Under the pieces are notes generated by a model that saw nothing but the letters and a program-made list of their open reading frames with translations, searched no databases and was not told the DNA's origin. Below, piece by piece: positions 35,813 to 49,154 of a stretch of DNA of 64,000 nucleotides. The position numbers and the translations under genes were made by a program. Position 1 is the stretch's first letter; the number at the start of each line of letters is the position of its first letter. Source of the stretch: Acidobacteriota bacterium (lineage in GTDB: Bacteria > Acidobacteriota > Thermoanaerobaculia > Multivoradales > JBCCEF01); the NCBI GenBank assembly GCA_039030395.1, contig JBCCEF010000012.1:81475-145474 (forward strand), written 5' to 3'.

Positions 35813-36742
35813 CTACTTTTGCGAACCCTTCTTCGTGTACAGCCCGTCGAAGGCTGTGGTCCAGGTCTTGCCGTCGTCGGTGGAGGTTTCCCAGTGCTGG
35901 CGGACGGTGCCGTCTTGGTTGGGAGTCCAGGAGATGCGGTTGAGGGGCGAAGCCTGCGGATCCGGTGCCGGGGCGGACTGCATCACCATCGATTTGCCGT
36001 CCCACTCCCCCATCAATCGCAGGACGGTGCCCTGGTTGTCGCTCCAGAACTGATACCACCTGCCGGTGGTGGCGTCGTAGCCGTTCAGGGACGAGCCGAC
36101 GTAGGCGCCGTTTTCGTATTGCTCGTGGAGGGCGCAGCCGCCGTGGACGGCGCTGATGCGGTTGATCGCACCGGTGGCCCCGCTCTGCTGGTTGACCACG
36201 TCCCACTCCCCCAGCCAGAAATCGAATTGGTGGAATTCGTCTTCGCTGCACGGCGTGAGGCGGGTGAGCACCGCCTGGAAGTCCCGCCGTGCGGCCAGTT
36301 TGGAAAGATCCGCGTCGGCCCGGACGGCGGCGGCGACCTTGGCGCCGGTGTCGGCGAGTTCCCCGAGACGGGCGACGGCCTCCTCGGCGCGGCCGGCGGC
36401 GGCCAGGGCGCGGGCCCCCTGGAACAGGGTGCGGGGTGCCGAAAAACCGGCGTCGGCGGCCCGACCGTAGGCGACGACGGCGGCGCCGTAGTCCCCCGCC
36501 CCATGGCGCGCCTGGGCCAGACCGAACCAGGCCTGCGGATCGTCCGGCGAGGCCTCCGTCAAGGCCTCGAAGGCGGCGATGGCCTGGGGCCACTTCTCCG
36601 CCGTCAGCAGCGCCTGAGCCTTCTCCGCGGGAGTCTGAGGCGAGGCAGGGTTCTCCTGAGCCCAGAGCGCAGTGTTCGTCAGCAAAACGACGGCGACCGA
36701 AAAAGACAGAAAGCAACGGCGGTGGGGGTTCAGGCGGTTCAT
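35813..36742 (-). CDS. exported TPR protein with a DUF1579-like C-terminal domain
   Basis: This 309-residue protein has a signal peptide (cut near LWA-QE, residue 28). Residues about 35-165 are TPR-like helices (AIAAFEALTEASPDDPQAWFGLAQAR). From about 185 a beta-rich domain begins with FDFWLGEWDVV and continues through GGCALHEQYENG and GRWYQFWSDNQGT, as in DUF1579-type proteins. The function of that domain is not established. It follows the methyltransferase by 58 bp on the same strand; a GAGGAGAA ribosome site supports the ATG at 36742. A periplasmic scaffold or lipocalin-like binding role is possible. Confidence 0.7.
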   Translation of the reverse strand: MNRLNPHRRCFLSFSVAVVLLTNTALWAQENPASPQTPAEKAQALLTAEKWPQAIAAFEALTEASPDDPQAWFGLAQARHGAGDYGAAVVAYGRAADAGFSAPRTLFQGARALAAAGRAEEAVARLGELADTGAKVAAAVRADADLSKLAARRDFQAVLTRLTPCSEDEFHQFDFWLGEWDVVNQQSGATGAINRISAVHGGCALHEQYENGAYVGSSLNGYDATTGRWYQFWSDNQGTVLRLMGEWDGKSMVMQSAPAPDPQASPLNRISWTPNQDGTVRQHWETSTDDGKTWTTAFDGLYTKKGSQK

Positions 36743-36800
36743 CGGGTTCTCCTCGTTTCTCTTTCTTTACGCAGCATGGGCCGAACGGTTGTCGCCTCGA

Positions 36801-37649
36801 TCAGAGGAAGACCCGTCGAAACGCCGGCCGATGCAGCCGCTCGCCTCGCCGCACGGCGAACAGGGTCGAACCCCAGCCCCGGCGCCAGGCGGGGACAAGG
36901 CGCAACAGCCGCCGCAACATTCCCCTGGCACCTTTTGGGTCTGGCCGGTGGGGCAGCGGTTCGAAGATCTCCAACTCCAGGCCGGCGGCCCGCAGGAACC
37001 GCTCCAGGCGCCAGGATTGGGCGACGTGGACGGCGTCGGCGTCCGGCACGTACCCTTCCGTCAGCACCCGAGGCTCCGCGACGAGTTCGAAGACGTGGGA
37101 GCCATCCAAGAGGGACCGCAGTTGGCGCAACAGCCGCACCGCGGCGAGGCCCAGTCGGCGGCGTGGATCGAGGCTCGGCGGCAGATCGTAGGGCAGGTCC
37201 CATGCGGAACCCACCACCAGCAGCAGGCCTCCCGGCCGCAGCACCCGAGCCGCTTCGAGCAGCGTCTGCGCCGGCCGGTGGAAGTGTTCGAGAGCCCAGG
37301 TGGAGATCACCGCATCGAAGGACGCGGTGGCAAAGGGCAGGGTTTCGCCATCGCTCCGCACCCGCTCGCCGGGCCGCCCCTTTTCGTCGGCCATCACCAG
37401 GGCCGCGGTGGAGACATCGGTGCCCACGTAGCGGCTGCCCGCCGGCAGCCAGAGGGCGTTTTCGCAGGAGCCGGAACCGAGATCGAGCACCCGGTCGCCG
37501 GGCTCGAGGTATGCGAACAGCCGCTGTCGCTCCGGCGAGGCCTCGGGGTTGGCCGTGGCGGCCTGTTCGTAGTAGTCCCGATTGCCGTCCCAGAATCGAT
37601 CGAGACGCGCCTTGTTGGACGACTCGGCGCTGGAATCCGACGCGGTCAC
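36801..37649 (-). CDS. class I SAM-dependent methyltransferase
   Basis: This 282-residue protein has the methyltransferase motif I as VLDLGSGSCENAL (about 53), an acidic motif II (VGTDVS near 75) and a motif IV region around FDAVISTWALEHF (about 107). ARVLRPGGLLLVVG follows near 130. It belongs to the Methyltransf_11/UbiE-like group; the acceptor is unknown. The start is a GTG overlapping the stop of the acetyltransferase gene as GTGA, so the two are translationally coupled. The C-terminal third is arginine-rich and lacks known domains. Confidence 0.8.
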   Translation of the reverse strand: MTASDSSAESSNKARLDRFWDGNRDYYEQAATANPEASPERQRLFAYLEPGDRVLDLGSGSCENALWLPAGSRYVGTDVSTAALVMADEKGRPGERVRSDGETLPFATASFDAVISTWALEHFHRPAQTLLEAARVLRPGGLLLVVGSAWDLPYDLPPSLDPRRRLGLAAVRLLRQLRSLLDGSHVFELVAEPRVLTEGYVPDADAVHVAQSWRLERFLRAAGLELEIFEPLPHRPDPKGARGMLRRLLRLVPAWRRGWGSTLFAVRRGERLHRPAFRRVFL

Positions 37650-38400
37650 CCGGCCTCCCTACGGAAGTACGCCAGCGTACCGGCGGGGACGAAGCCCAGG
37701 CCCTTCGCCATCCGAATCGAACCGTGATTGTCGCCGTGGGCGCCCCACACGGGCAGTTTGCCGCGAGCGATCATGTCGTCCCGCAGGCGGTGGAAGCAGG
37801 CGGAGGCGAGGCCCCGGCGCCGGTGGGCCGGCAAGGTCTCAACCCACACGTCCCACAGGGATTCCGTTTCGACCGGCGCGGCGCAAAAGGCAGCGAGTTC
37901 ACCGTCCACCCAGGCGACGGACATCGCCATGCCGTTCGAGACGGCGGCGGCCAGTTCCTCAGCCGTTGCCTCGGACCAGGTGCCGGCGGCGAGAGCGGTG
38001 GGATCCGTCAAGGTGGTGAGGGTCACTCCGTGAGGCGGTGCCGTGGCGAACGCGCCGGTTGCCCCGGAATAGCGATGGAGCACGGTCGAACCGCGCGCCC
38101 AACCGGGCAGCATCTCGCCGACGGCGTCGGCGTGCTCGTTCGGCACCAGGATCTCAAGTTCCGGAGGGTCCCCGTGGGCGAGAAGGTCGGCCAGATCGCC
38201 GGACACCGGGGTGCCGGCGACGAAAGCGAAGGGCTCGTCCGGGGAGCGAGCGATGAAGCCGACCTCCGGTCGGTGCGCGAAGAGCAGAGCCCGACCGGAA
38301 AGCAACAGGCCCCGCAGGTCCACCCAGCGGGGTTCGTCCGGATAGCGCGCCGCCAACCGGCTCGCCTCGTCGAGGACCGGCGCGCGGCCGGCGGGCTGGG

Positions 38401-38404
<4 letters not shown>
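37646..38404 (-). CDS. GNAT-family N-acetyltransferase
   Basis: This 252-residue protein has a GNAT domain in its C-terminal half. The acetyl-CoA-binding motif is LPAHRRRGLASACFHRL (about 189), followed by VWGAHGDNHGSIRMAKGLGFVPAG near 218. The N-terminal half may be a second, degenerate GNAT-like domain. The ATG overlaps the ppdK stop as ATGA. Substrate unknown. Its position between ppdK and a methyltransferase suggests a modification role without a clear pathway link. Confidence 0.8.
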
Positions 38405-41127
<2,723 letters not shown>

Positions 41128-41149
41128 CCACCTCCCTCGTACCGTGGAA

Positions 41150-43268
41150 TCAGGATTCGTCCTCCTCGAAACGCGACCGATGCTCGGCGCGATCCACCAC
41201 CACTTCCGTCAGCCGAGCGGTGCGCGAGATCACCCGATGGATGGCCTGCAGCAGGGCGATGCGGTTGCGCCGCCGGTCGCGGTCCTCGTCCATCACCAGC
41301 ACCTCCACGAAGAATCGGTCGAGCACCTCCGCCAGATCGGCGATGCGCCGCAGGCCGCGCTCGTACTCCCCCGCCGCCGCCGCTTCCTCGATCTGCGAGC
41401 GCAGGGCCTGGAAGGCGTCGTGCAGGTCGCGCTCGGCGTCTTCGGCGAAGACTTCCGGATCGAGGGAGTACTCGTTGTGGTCCTTGACGATGTTGGCGAT
41501 TCGCTTGGCGGCCAGCACCACCGACAGGAAGCCCTTCTCGTCGCGCACCCGGTGGAGCGCATCCACCCGCGCCTCGAGGTCCGGCAGATCGTTGCCGCCC
41601 ACCGCCAGGGCCGCCTCGATCTCGTCGTAGGCGTAGCCCTTGAGACCGAGGAGGTAGCGGGTGCGATCGTGCAGAAAGGGGCGCAGATCCGACAGGATCT
41701 CTTCGCCGCTCCGCTCCAGGCGCTCACCGTAGAGCAGCGCCGCCCGCGCCGCCACCAGATCGAGGTCCAGAGGCAAGCGGCCCTCGAGGGTGATGCGCAC
41801 GGCGCCCTGGGCCGCCCGCCGCAGACCGAAGGGATCGCGGCTGCCGGTGGGGATCAGCCCCAGGCCGAAGATGCCGACCAGCGAGTCGATGCGGTCCGCC
41901 AGGGCGGTGATCTTGCCGATCCGGCCGCGCGGCAGCGGATCGTCCGTCGAGGCCGGCAGGTATTGATCGTAGATCGCCTGCCACACCGCCCGGTCGACGC
42001 CTTCGAGGCGCGCGTAGAGGCCACCCATGATCCCCTGGAGGGAGGTGAATTCCTTGACCATCTCGCTCGGCAGGTCGGCTTTGAGAAGTCCCGCCGCCGT
42101 CACCGCCGCGTCGATCTCGCCCTGCCACCCGAGCTGTTCGCACAGCAGGCGCGACAGTTCCGCAATACGTTCCGCTTTGTCGGCGTAGGTGCCCAGGCGC
42201 TCGTGAAAGGTCAACCGGTCGAGGTCGCCGGCGCGGTCCGCCAGGCTGCGCTTGCGATCCTCGTCGAAGAAGAACCGGCCGTCCTCGAGCCGCGCCGCCA
42301 CCACCCACTCGTTGCCCGCCCGCACCCGGCCGGCGGGATCGTCCGGCCGATCCATCACCGTCAGGTAGTACGGCAGCAGCGGACGCTCGGCGCCCTCTTC
42401 CTCCGCCTCGCCCTCGATGGTGAAGGCGCTCTGGTGATCCTTCAGGCTGGCGATCAAAACCTCCCGGGGCAGACCGAGGAAGCCTTCCGAGAAGGTGCCC
42501 TCCATCACTCCGGGGATCTCGCACATGGCGGTCAGCTTGTCGAGCAATTCGTCGTCCTCCACCAGCACGCCGCCGAGCGCCGCGGCGCGCTCGCGCATCT
42601 CCGCCAGCAGTATTTGGCGGCGCTCCTCGGGCAGCACCTCGATTCCGCGGCGGGAGAGCTTGCGGCGGTAGTCCGCGGCGCCCTTCACCGTGAAGGCATC
42701 CGGCGACAGCACCGGATGGCCTACCGTCTCGTCGCCGGCGGTGACGTCGAACAGATCGAAGGGCACCACCGCACCGGAAAAGGTCGACACGATGCCGTGC
42801 ACCGGCCGCACCCAGGGTCCAGCGCCGTCGCCCCACCTCATGCTCTTCGGCCAGGACAAGCCGGCGAGCACCCGCGGCGCCAGCTCCGCCAGCACTTCGC
42901 CGGTATCGGAACCGACGGTCTTGACCGTCGCCGCCAGGTACTCGCCCTTGTCGGTGGTGGTCCGCTCCAGGGCATCCGCTTCGACACCGCAGCGCTTGGC
43001 AAAGCCGAGGGCGGCCTGGGTAGGTTCGCCGTCGTCGTCGAAGGCGATGCGGGCCGGCGGACCGATCATCTGCTCTTCGCGGTCCTCTTCGCGCTCCGGT
43101 AGGCCCTTCAAGACCACCACCAGCCGCCGCGGTGTGAAGCCCACGGAACTCGACGTCGGCGCCAGCCCGCGGGCCGTCAAGGCCTCGACCAGCCCCTCGA
43201 CCAGCTCCGCCGTCGCCGGGGCGAGCATGCGCGCCGGGATCTCCTCGGCGCGCACTTCCAGCAGGTAC

Positions 43269-43282
<14 letters not shown>
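41150..43282 (-). CDS. glyS: glycine--tRNA ligase, beta subunit
   Basis: This 710-residue subunit of the bacterial alpha2beta2 glycyl-tRNA synthetase binds tRNA. The N-terminus [16 protein letters not shown] is the standard GlyS opening. An HD-like central domain includes [18 protein letters not shown] (about 340), and the C-terminal DALR-like anticodon domain follows. It overlaps the 3' end of glyQ by 14 bp, with a GGAGGTGG ribosome site, as expected for equimolar subunits. Confidence 0.96.
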
Positions 43283-44183
<901 letters not shown>

Positions 44184-44257
44184 CGCTCTTCCTCTCGCTT
44201 GATCGGCCCGCCGCTCGCCGAGCGATCGCGGCCTCGAAACACCGGGCGTCGGCTGCC

Positions 44258-45052
44258 CTAGCCGGCCGACGACCGGTGGCGATCATCGCCGCCTCGAAAA
44301 GCCAACGTCTGGCGGATCACTTCATAACTGCGCAGCTCGCGCTGCAGGAACCGGCGACGCACCTGAGCGCAGATTTTTTCCACCCGCCGCAGCGTTCCGG
44401 CCGACGGCGGGCGGGCCTCGGCCAAGTCCTCCAGGGGCACCTTCGCCAACAAGTGCAGGAACTCGATCACCGATGGATCGGCGATCAGCGAGTGGCCCGG
44501 GACTTCCTGCGCGCAAGGGCCGCAGAGGAGCGTGTCCCCACCGGCCGGCAGCACTGCGCCATCGGCCAAGGATCGCTCGCAGATCGGGCACTCCCAGGGC
44601 GCCGGAAAAATGCCGGACAGGCGCAACACCCAGGCCTCAAAATATCGCGCCGTAAGATTTCGGTCCACCCCTTTCGAAAGCGCTTCCACGGAGCTGTCCA
44701 GCAGCCGAAACCAGAGATCTCCGGGTTCGTCCTCCTGGGCGAATTCGAGCATGTGGTCGGCCAGGTAGCTGCCGATCAGCAGACCCTCCAGGTCGTTTTC
44801 CACCCCACTCGCCGGCCGCAGCAGATCCACTCCCCCGATCCGCACCAGTTCGCGGCCTTCCTTCTCGCGCCAGTCGAGGCGCACCTTGGCAAGGGGTTGG
44901 AGCACCCCGGCGAAGCGGCTATGGGGCCGCCGGGCGCCCTGCGCCACCCCGCGCTTCTTGCCGTGCTCGCGGCTCAGGAAAACCACGATGCGGTCGCGGT
45001 CCTGGAGGTCGAGCACCTCCAGGATGAGCGCTTCGTCGCGCTCAAAAGCCAT
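44258..45052 (-). CDS. recO: DNA repair protein RecO
   Basis: This 264-residue protein loads RecA with RecR on gapped DNA and anneals single strands. It shows the OB-fold start ([29 protein letters not shown]), a helical middle and a zinc site with CPIC (about 152) and CGPC (about 177). I chose the ATG at 45052, which gives the standard N-terminus; the upstream extension to 45187 is low-complexity. It precedes glyQ by 74 bp on the same strand. Confidence 0.9.
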   Translation of the reverse strand: MAFERDEALILEVLDLQDRDRIVVFLSREHGKKRGVAQGARRPHSRFAGVLQPLAKVRLDWREKEGRELVRIGGVDLLRPASGVENDLEGLLIGSYLADHMLEFAQEDEPGDLWFRLLDSSVEALSKGVDRNLTARYFEAWVLRLSGIFPAPWECPICERSLADGAVLPAGGDTLLCGPCAQEVPGHSLIADPSVIEFLHLLAKVPLEDLAEARPPSAGTLRRVEKICAQVRRRFLQRELRSYEVIRQTLAFRGGDDRHRSSAG

Positions 45053-45194
45053 TCGGGAAAATCCCCTGGGGTCCGAGGGGTCCGTGGGCCTTCTCGCTTC
45101 CGAGCGCCAACGGCCTAGGCGCCGCGCCCGAGCCCGAGAGGGCGAGGCGGCGGGACACCGTCCCGCCGAGGATGGGGGTGAGCCCATTGGGCGA

Positions 45195-45271
45195 GGGGGG
45201 CGCCCAGCCCCCCTGAAAACAAAGAAAGCAGATGTCGAAAGTTAACGTCGGCAGCTCTTTCGGCATCTGCT
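45195..45271 (-). terminator. terminator after mgtE, followed by a second GC hairpin
   Basis: Read on the minus strand, AGCAGATGCCGAAAG (45257-45271) pairs with CTTTCGACATCTGCT (45227-45241) with one mismatch. It is followed by TTCTTTGTTTTC. The stem includes part of the mgtE stop codon. A second perfect 7-bp hairpin, GGGGGGC and GCCCCCC (45195-45213), lies just beyond without a T-run. Together they separate mgtE from recO. Confidence 0.75.
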
Positions 45272-46658
45272 AACGGATCAAGAACTCGATCAGCAGGCCG
45301 GCAAAGCCGAAGTAGATCAAGATTCCGGTGATGTCGTTGCTGGTGGTCACCAGCGGGCCCGCGGCCACCGCCGGATCGATGCCGATGCGCTCGAAAAGCA
45401 GCGGGATCATGGCACCGCTCAAGGAGGCGAGCAGGATGGCCATGAACAGCGAGGCGCTGACCACCAGGGCGAAGTACGGGTTGCCGCCCTGAATCAGGCT
45501 GGCGGCGCCGGCCACCAGCAGCCCCGTCACCAGGCCGATCACCGCTCCGACGCGGATCTGCGACCAGAGGAACTTTCGAATACGCCCGGGACCTTCGGGA
45601 ATGCCGCCGGTCGCCAGGCCGCGCACCGTGATCGTCGAGGTCTGAGTGCCAACGTTGCCCCCCATACCCATGATCAACGGCACGAAGGTGAGCAGGAACA
45701 AGGCTTCCGAGAAGCGCACCTGGAAGAAGGCCAGCAGCAAACCCGTCAACAGCAGGCCGCCGAGGTTGATCAGCAGCCAAGGCAAGCGAATTCTCGCCAC
45801 CCGCAGGGCACGCTCCTGGTACAGCAGCTCACCTTCATTGGTGCCGACCATCTTGAGGAAATCTTCCGTCGCCTCTTCCTTGACGATGTCGACGATGTCG
45901 TCGACGGTGACAATACCGACCAGGCGGTTGCGGTCGTCGGTCACCGGAATGGCGAGCAGGTCGTAGCGCGCGGCGAGATGAGCCACTTCCTCTTGGTCCG
46001 TCGAAGTGGTGACCTTGATCAGGTCGCGCTGGGCGATGTCCCGCAGGCTCTTACCCGGCGCCGACAGGAGGAGCTGTCGCAGGGAGGTCACCCCGATCAG
46101 CTCGCCCTTTTCGTCGACGATATAGAGGTAGAAGATCATCTCGATCTCCTCCCCCTGATCCTGGATGGTGGCGATTGCCTCGCGCACCAAATTGGACTCC
46201 GGAAGCGAGAAGAATTCGCGGGTCATGATGCGGCCGGCCGAATCATCTTCGAAGGTGAGCTGCGACTGGACCTCCGTCACCCCTTCGAGGTCGACGATCT
46301 CGAGCACCCGCTCCTGGACCTCCGAGGGCAGCGACTCGACCACAAAGACGGCGTCGTCGACGGCGATCAGGTCGAGTACCCCGGCGACTTCGCTGGGGTC
46401 CATGCGCGACACCAAATCGGTGCGCAGGGAAGACTCGAGTTCCGTCAGCACCGAGCCCACACTGTCCGGATAATCGGCGACGGCGATGCGGAAGACCGAC
46501 AGCCCCTCGCTCGGGGTCAAGCCGCGCAGCAGCATGCCCAAATCCTCCGGACGCACCTTGGCCAGCAGCTTGCTGATGCTGGAGCGCGCTCCTCGCCGCA
46601 CAAAGCGGCGCAGCGTATCCGTGAGCACCTGATTCCGGCGCACCTCGACGGCTTCCAT
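45270..46658 (-). CDS. mgtE: MgtE-type magnesium transporter
   Basis: This 462-residue magnesium channel has a cytoplasmic N-domain (LLRGLTPSEGLSVFR), two CBS domains (about 140-265, ending in IVTVDDIVDIV) and five C-terminal membrane helices. The helices carry the signature blocks PLIMGMGGNVGTQ (about 325) and PLVTTSNDITGI (about 430). The ATG at 46658 gives the usual length; the open frame continues back to 46937 without conserved sequence and through the promoter of the divergent XRE gene. A TACGAT box lies 8 nt before the ATG. No M-box riboswitch is recognisable upstream. Confidence 0.93.
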   Translation of the reverse strand: MEAVEVRRNQVLTDTLRRFVRRGARSSISKLLAKVRPEDLGMLLRGLTPSEGLSVFRIAVADYPDSVGSVLTELESSLRTDLVSRMDPSEVAGVLDLIAVDDAVFVVESLPSEVQERVLEIVDLEGVTEVQSQLTFEDDSAGRIMTREFFSLPESNLVREAIATIQDQGEEIEMIFYLYIVDEKGELIGVTSLRQLLLSAPGKSLRDIAQRDLIKVTTSTDQEEVAHLAARYDLLAIPVTDDRNRLVGIVTVDDIVDIVKEEATEDFLKMVGTNEGELLYQERALRVARIRLPWLLINLGGLLLTGLLLAFFQVRFSEALFLLTFVPLIMGMGGNVGTQTSTITVRGLATGGIPEGPGRIRKFLWSQIRVGAVIGLVTGLLVAGAASLIQGGNPYFALVVSASLFMAILLASLSGAMIPLLFERIGIDPAVAAGPLVTTSNDITGILIYFGFAGLLIEFLIR

Positions 46659-46666
46659 AGGCGGCG

Positions 46667-46672
46667 ATCGTA
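46667..46672 (-). promoter_or_regulatory. -10-like box TACGAT, 8 nt before the mgtE ATG
   Basis: On the minus strand TACGAT is followed by CGCCGCCT and the ATG at 46658. The gap has no ribosome-binding site. Two small perfect hairpins (46761-46773 and 46777-46793) lie further upstream between the divergent promoters. Confidence 0.4.
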
Positions 46673-46888
46673 GCACAGGAATCTCCGTCCAGAAGGGTCG
46701 ATCGCATGCTGCTAACTCCTTTTTTTCGTGCGTCTTAGAAAGACTACTCGGGTGTCGTCTCGGGATTGTCCCGGGAGCGGTCCAGAGGACCGCATAACGC
46801 CCCCGCCGGCGTGGTCCGGGCGTGAGATGGTGTGGGCCTCCGCAGTGCTGAATTTCTCTCTGCGGACGCTGAAATAAAGACCTATCTC

Positions 46889-46916
46889 GTGACATTTTCA
46901 GCATTGGACCTATAAT
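46889..46916 (+). promoter_or_regulatory. promoter GTGACA-16-TATAAT for the XRE/TPR pair, leaderless
   Basis: GTGACA (46889-46894) and a perfect TATAAT (46911-46916) are separated by 16 bp. The ATG of the XRE gene starts 7 nt after the -10 box (CACTCCC), which is exactly where transcription should begin. There is no Shine-Dalgarno sequence. Confidence 0.65.
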
Positions 46917-46923
46917 CACTCCC

Positions 46924-47469
46924 ATGACAGCGGTCAATCTCGTTCTGGCGTGGAGCCAGATGCTGCGTACCCTGATGCGTGAGAAGAGACGCTCCGGGCG
47001 CTCGGTGGAGCAACAGCTCGGCTGGAGTTCCGGCTACCTGAGCCAGGTTCTCGGATCTGGATCTCCGGCCCTCAAGGTCTCCCATGTGCAAGACATTTTG
47101 GGAGCTCTCGAGGTGGCGCCGGAGGAGTTTTTCGCCCGCCTCTTCGGCCCGACAACCGTCGAACCCGCTCCTCTTCCAAGATCGGACGACGGCTTCCCGG
47201 CGGCAGCGGACGGCGGCGCGCCGCCACCTTCCCTCCGCCTCGAACAGATCGAGCAACTGGTGGACCGGCGTATCGCCGAGGAACGGGATCTTCGTCGGCA
47301 GGAGTTGGCGCGGGTGAAATCGCTGGTCGACCGAGCGCTTCAGCGCAGCCGCGACCGCAGCCCAGTCGACCTCGATCGGGTCCAGGCGCTGGTCGGCGAG
47401 GCCCTCACCACCGAACTGCGCCGCCTCGAAGCCGAGCGTGAACGGCCGCGCAAGAGGGGTGACCGTTGA
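46924..47469 (+). CDS. XRE-like helix-turn-helix protein with C-terminal coiled coil
   Basis: This 181-residue protein begins with a lambda-repressor-like HTH at about residues 13-70 (SVEQQLGWSSGYLSQVLGSGS is the helix-turn-helix core). After a proline-rich linker (about 75-100) comes a charged helical segment at about 103-170 that should form a coiled coil, probably for dimerisation or for contact with the TPR partner. Its stop overlaps the TTG start of the TPR gene as TTGA, so the two are made together. It appears to be expressed from a leaderless mRNA. The same XRE-then-TPR order recurs at 63633-62091. It is likely a DNA-binding regulator whose target is unknown. Confidence 0.75.
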   Translation: MTAVNLVLAWSQMLRTLMREKRRSGRSVEQQLGWSSGYLSQVLGSGSPALKVSHVQDILGALEVAPEEFFARLFGPTTVEPAPLPRSDDGFPAAADGGAPPPSLRLEQIEQLVDRRIAEERDLRRQELARVKSLVDRALQRSRDRSPVDLDRVQALVGEALTTELRRLEAERERPRKRGDR

Positions 47470-48803
47470 GCATAGAATCCTGCCCGGCGGACCTGCTCGA
47501 TCGCCTGGAGACCGGCGCCGCCGCTCCGGCCTCCCGACGGCGAGCGGTCCGCCACCTTCTCTCTCACTGTCCCGTCTGCCGCCGGCCACGCCCTGCGATA
47601 GGGGACAGCCTGCTGCTCGACGGCACCCGCGAAGGCGCCCAGGAGCCCCTGAACGAGTACCAGAGTGAACTGGACCGCGCCGTGGTGCGGATGTCCCGCG
47701 CCATCGTTCCGCAGATTCTTGGCCGCGATGAAGGCCTGGAACGAGCCCGACAACTCGTCACCTCCCTCGAACACCGACCGACCGAAGCGCGTCGTCTCGT
47801 CGGCGAGACCGATCCGCGCCTCGCTGGAGCCTTGGTCGACGTGTTGATCGCCCGCAGCCGCGACCTCCGCCGCGGTGAGCCGGCGCGCTCCTTCCAGTAT
47901 GCCCAGTGGGCGGAATGGGCTTCGCGCCGTTCCGAGCAGATCGAAGTGCGGTGCCGCGGTCTCGGAGAGCTCGGTAACGCCCAGCGCATTCTGGGCGACT
48001 TGAACGCCGCCGAACGCTCTTTGGACGAGGCGCTGAGACTGGCTCGGCGACACCGGCTCGATCCCCTGGCCCGCGCCCACCTCTACTCCTTGCGAGCCTC
48101 CCTCGCCAACTACCAGCGGCGCTTCGTCGAAGCGGTGCGCTGGTTGCGCGCCGCGGCCCTCATCTACCATCACTATCAGGATCACGCCGGCAGCGCCCGT
48201 GCCTTGATCAAGCTGGGCTTCGTCGAAGCAGAGCGAGGTCGCACCGAAGCCGGCATCGCGGCGACGGCGAGAGCTCTACGTTCGGTCCTGGGGTTGGACG
48301 CTGCCACCCTGGAACTGCTCGCCACTCACAATCTGATTTACCTGACGGCGGAACTGGAGGAAGCGGCCGAGGCGGAGCACCTGCTCGATCGAGCGCGGCC
48401 GTTGATCGCCCGCCAGGCGGACGCCATCGACCGTCTGCGTTTCGATTGGCTCGGCGCTCGCATTCGTCGCGAACTCGGCGCAGCAGACGACGCGGCGGAG
48501 CGCCTTGAAGCGGTACGCCAGAGCTTTACCGAACACGAACTTCCCTACGAGGCCGCCCTCGTCGCCCTCGACCTCGCCGTCGCCTATCGCCAGCTCGACC
48601 GGTGGACGGATCTCACCCGCTTGCTTCGCCAGACCGCCGATCTGTTCGCGAATCTAGGAGTTCCCCGGGAATCTCTGACCGCCCTCGGCCTGCTCGCCGA
48701 GGCCGAGCAGGCGGTGAGCGGCGACCTTCTTCGACAGCTCATGAGCACAGTCCGAGCGGCCCGGCGGCGAGGGCCCGCTTTGGCCCTCGACCTCGAGAAG
48801 TAG
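47466..48803 (+). CDS. TPR-repeat protein partnered with the XRE regulator
   Basis: This 445-residue protein starts with TTG inside the XRE stop codon (TTGA overlap). The first 45 residues contain a HLLSHCPVC element recalling the zinc-binding head of anti-sigma factors. Residues about 145-430 are a run of tetratricopeptide-like helix pairs, for example LGNAQRILGDLNAAERSLDEAL and ALIKLGFVEAERGRTEAGIAA, similar in style to MalT and RRNPP sensor domains. No signal peptide or membrane segment is seen, so it should be cytoplasmic. Its stop is 19 bp from the stop of a convergent small secreted-protein gene ending in DPDG, an arrangement repeated at 62044-63633. Function is unknown; a sensor that binds a peptide or a protein partner is the working guess. 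Confidence 0.75.
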   Translation: MSIESCPADLLDRLETGAAAPASRRRAVRHLLSHCPVCRRPRPAIGDSLLLDGTREGAQEPLNEYQSELDRAVVRMSRAIVPQILGRDEGLERARQLVTSLEHRPTEARRLVGETDPRLAGALVDVLIARSRDLRRGEPARSFQYAQWAEWASRRSEQIEVRCRGLGELGNAQRILGDLNAAERSLDEALRLARRHRLDPLARAHLYSLRASLANYQRRFVEAVRWLRAAALIYHHYQDHAGSARALIKLGFVEAERGRTEAGIAATARALRSVLGLDAATLELLATHNLIYLTAELEEAAEAEHLLDRARPLIARQADAIDRLRFDWLGARIRRELGAADDAAERLEAVRQSFTEHELPYEAALVALDLAVAYRQLDRWTDLTRLLRQTADLFANLGVPRESLTALGLLAEAEQAVSGDLLRQLMSTVRAARRRGPALALDLEK

Positions 48804-48822
48804 CCGTGCGCCGAAAGACACC

Positions 48823-49137
48823 CTACCCGTCAGGGTCGAGATAGGGGCCGCAGTCCCCTTCGGCTCCGCTGGTCGAAGGATCGCCGCAGCCGTCGGCATC
48901 CGGTACCGGCGAACCTTGATCGTGCCGACGCAACCCCGGCTCCCCCTGCGGCGCTCGGCCCACGTCTTGCCGCGCCCGTCGCGTCGTCAACCAGTCGAAG
49001 ACCTCCTGGACCCAGGCGAGGGAGCCCTGCGCCGGCTGTCCAAGGGCCTCTCGCCCTCCTGATGATCGGTCCGCATGGAGGGTGGCTCCCATCAGGAGCG
49101 CCATCAGAAGCAGGATCAAGATTCTTCGACGGTTCAT
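48823..49137 (-). CDS. small secreted protein ending in DPDG, convergent with the TPR gene
   Basis: The product is 104 residues from the ATG at 49137, which has GGAAGG 9 nt upstream. A GTG at 49158 overlaps the previous gene as GTGA and is an alternative start. A signal peptide is clear (NRRRILILLLMALLMGATLHA). The mature part has a WVQEVFDWL segment near residue 46 and a low-complexity Asp/Gly/Pro-rich tail with two cysteines, and it ends exactly in LDPDG. The short ORF facing the second TPR gene ends in WDPNG and has a WELILKWL segment, so the two seem related in plan. It is small and compositionally biased, so I cannot exclude chance, but the signal peptide and context favour a real gene. 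Confidence 0.6.
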   Translation of the reverse strand: MNRRRILILLLMALLMGATLHADRSSGGREALGQPAQGSLAWVQEVFDWLTTRRARQDVGRAPQGEPGLRRHDQGSPVPDADGCGDPSTSGAEGDCGPYLDPDG

Positions 49138-49154
49138 GATGAGGAACCTTCCTT

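Noticed and set aside
46659-46923. Magnesium (M-box) riboswitch before mgtE
   Set aside because: I could not find the conserved M-box core, and the -10 box lies only 8 nt from the ATG, leaving no leader for a riboswitch.
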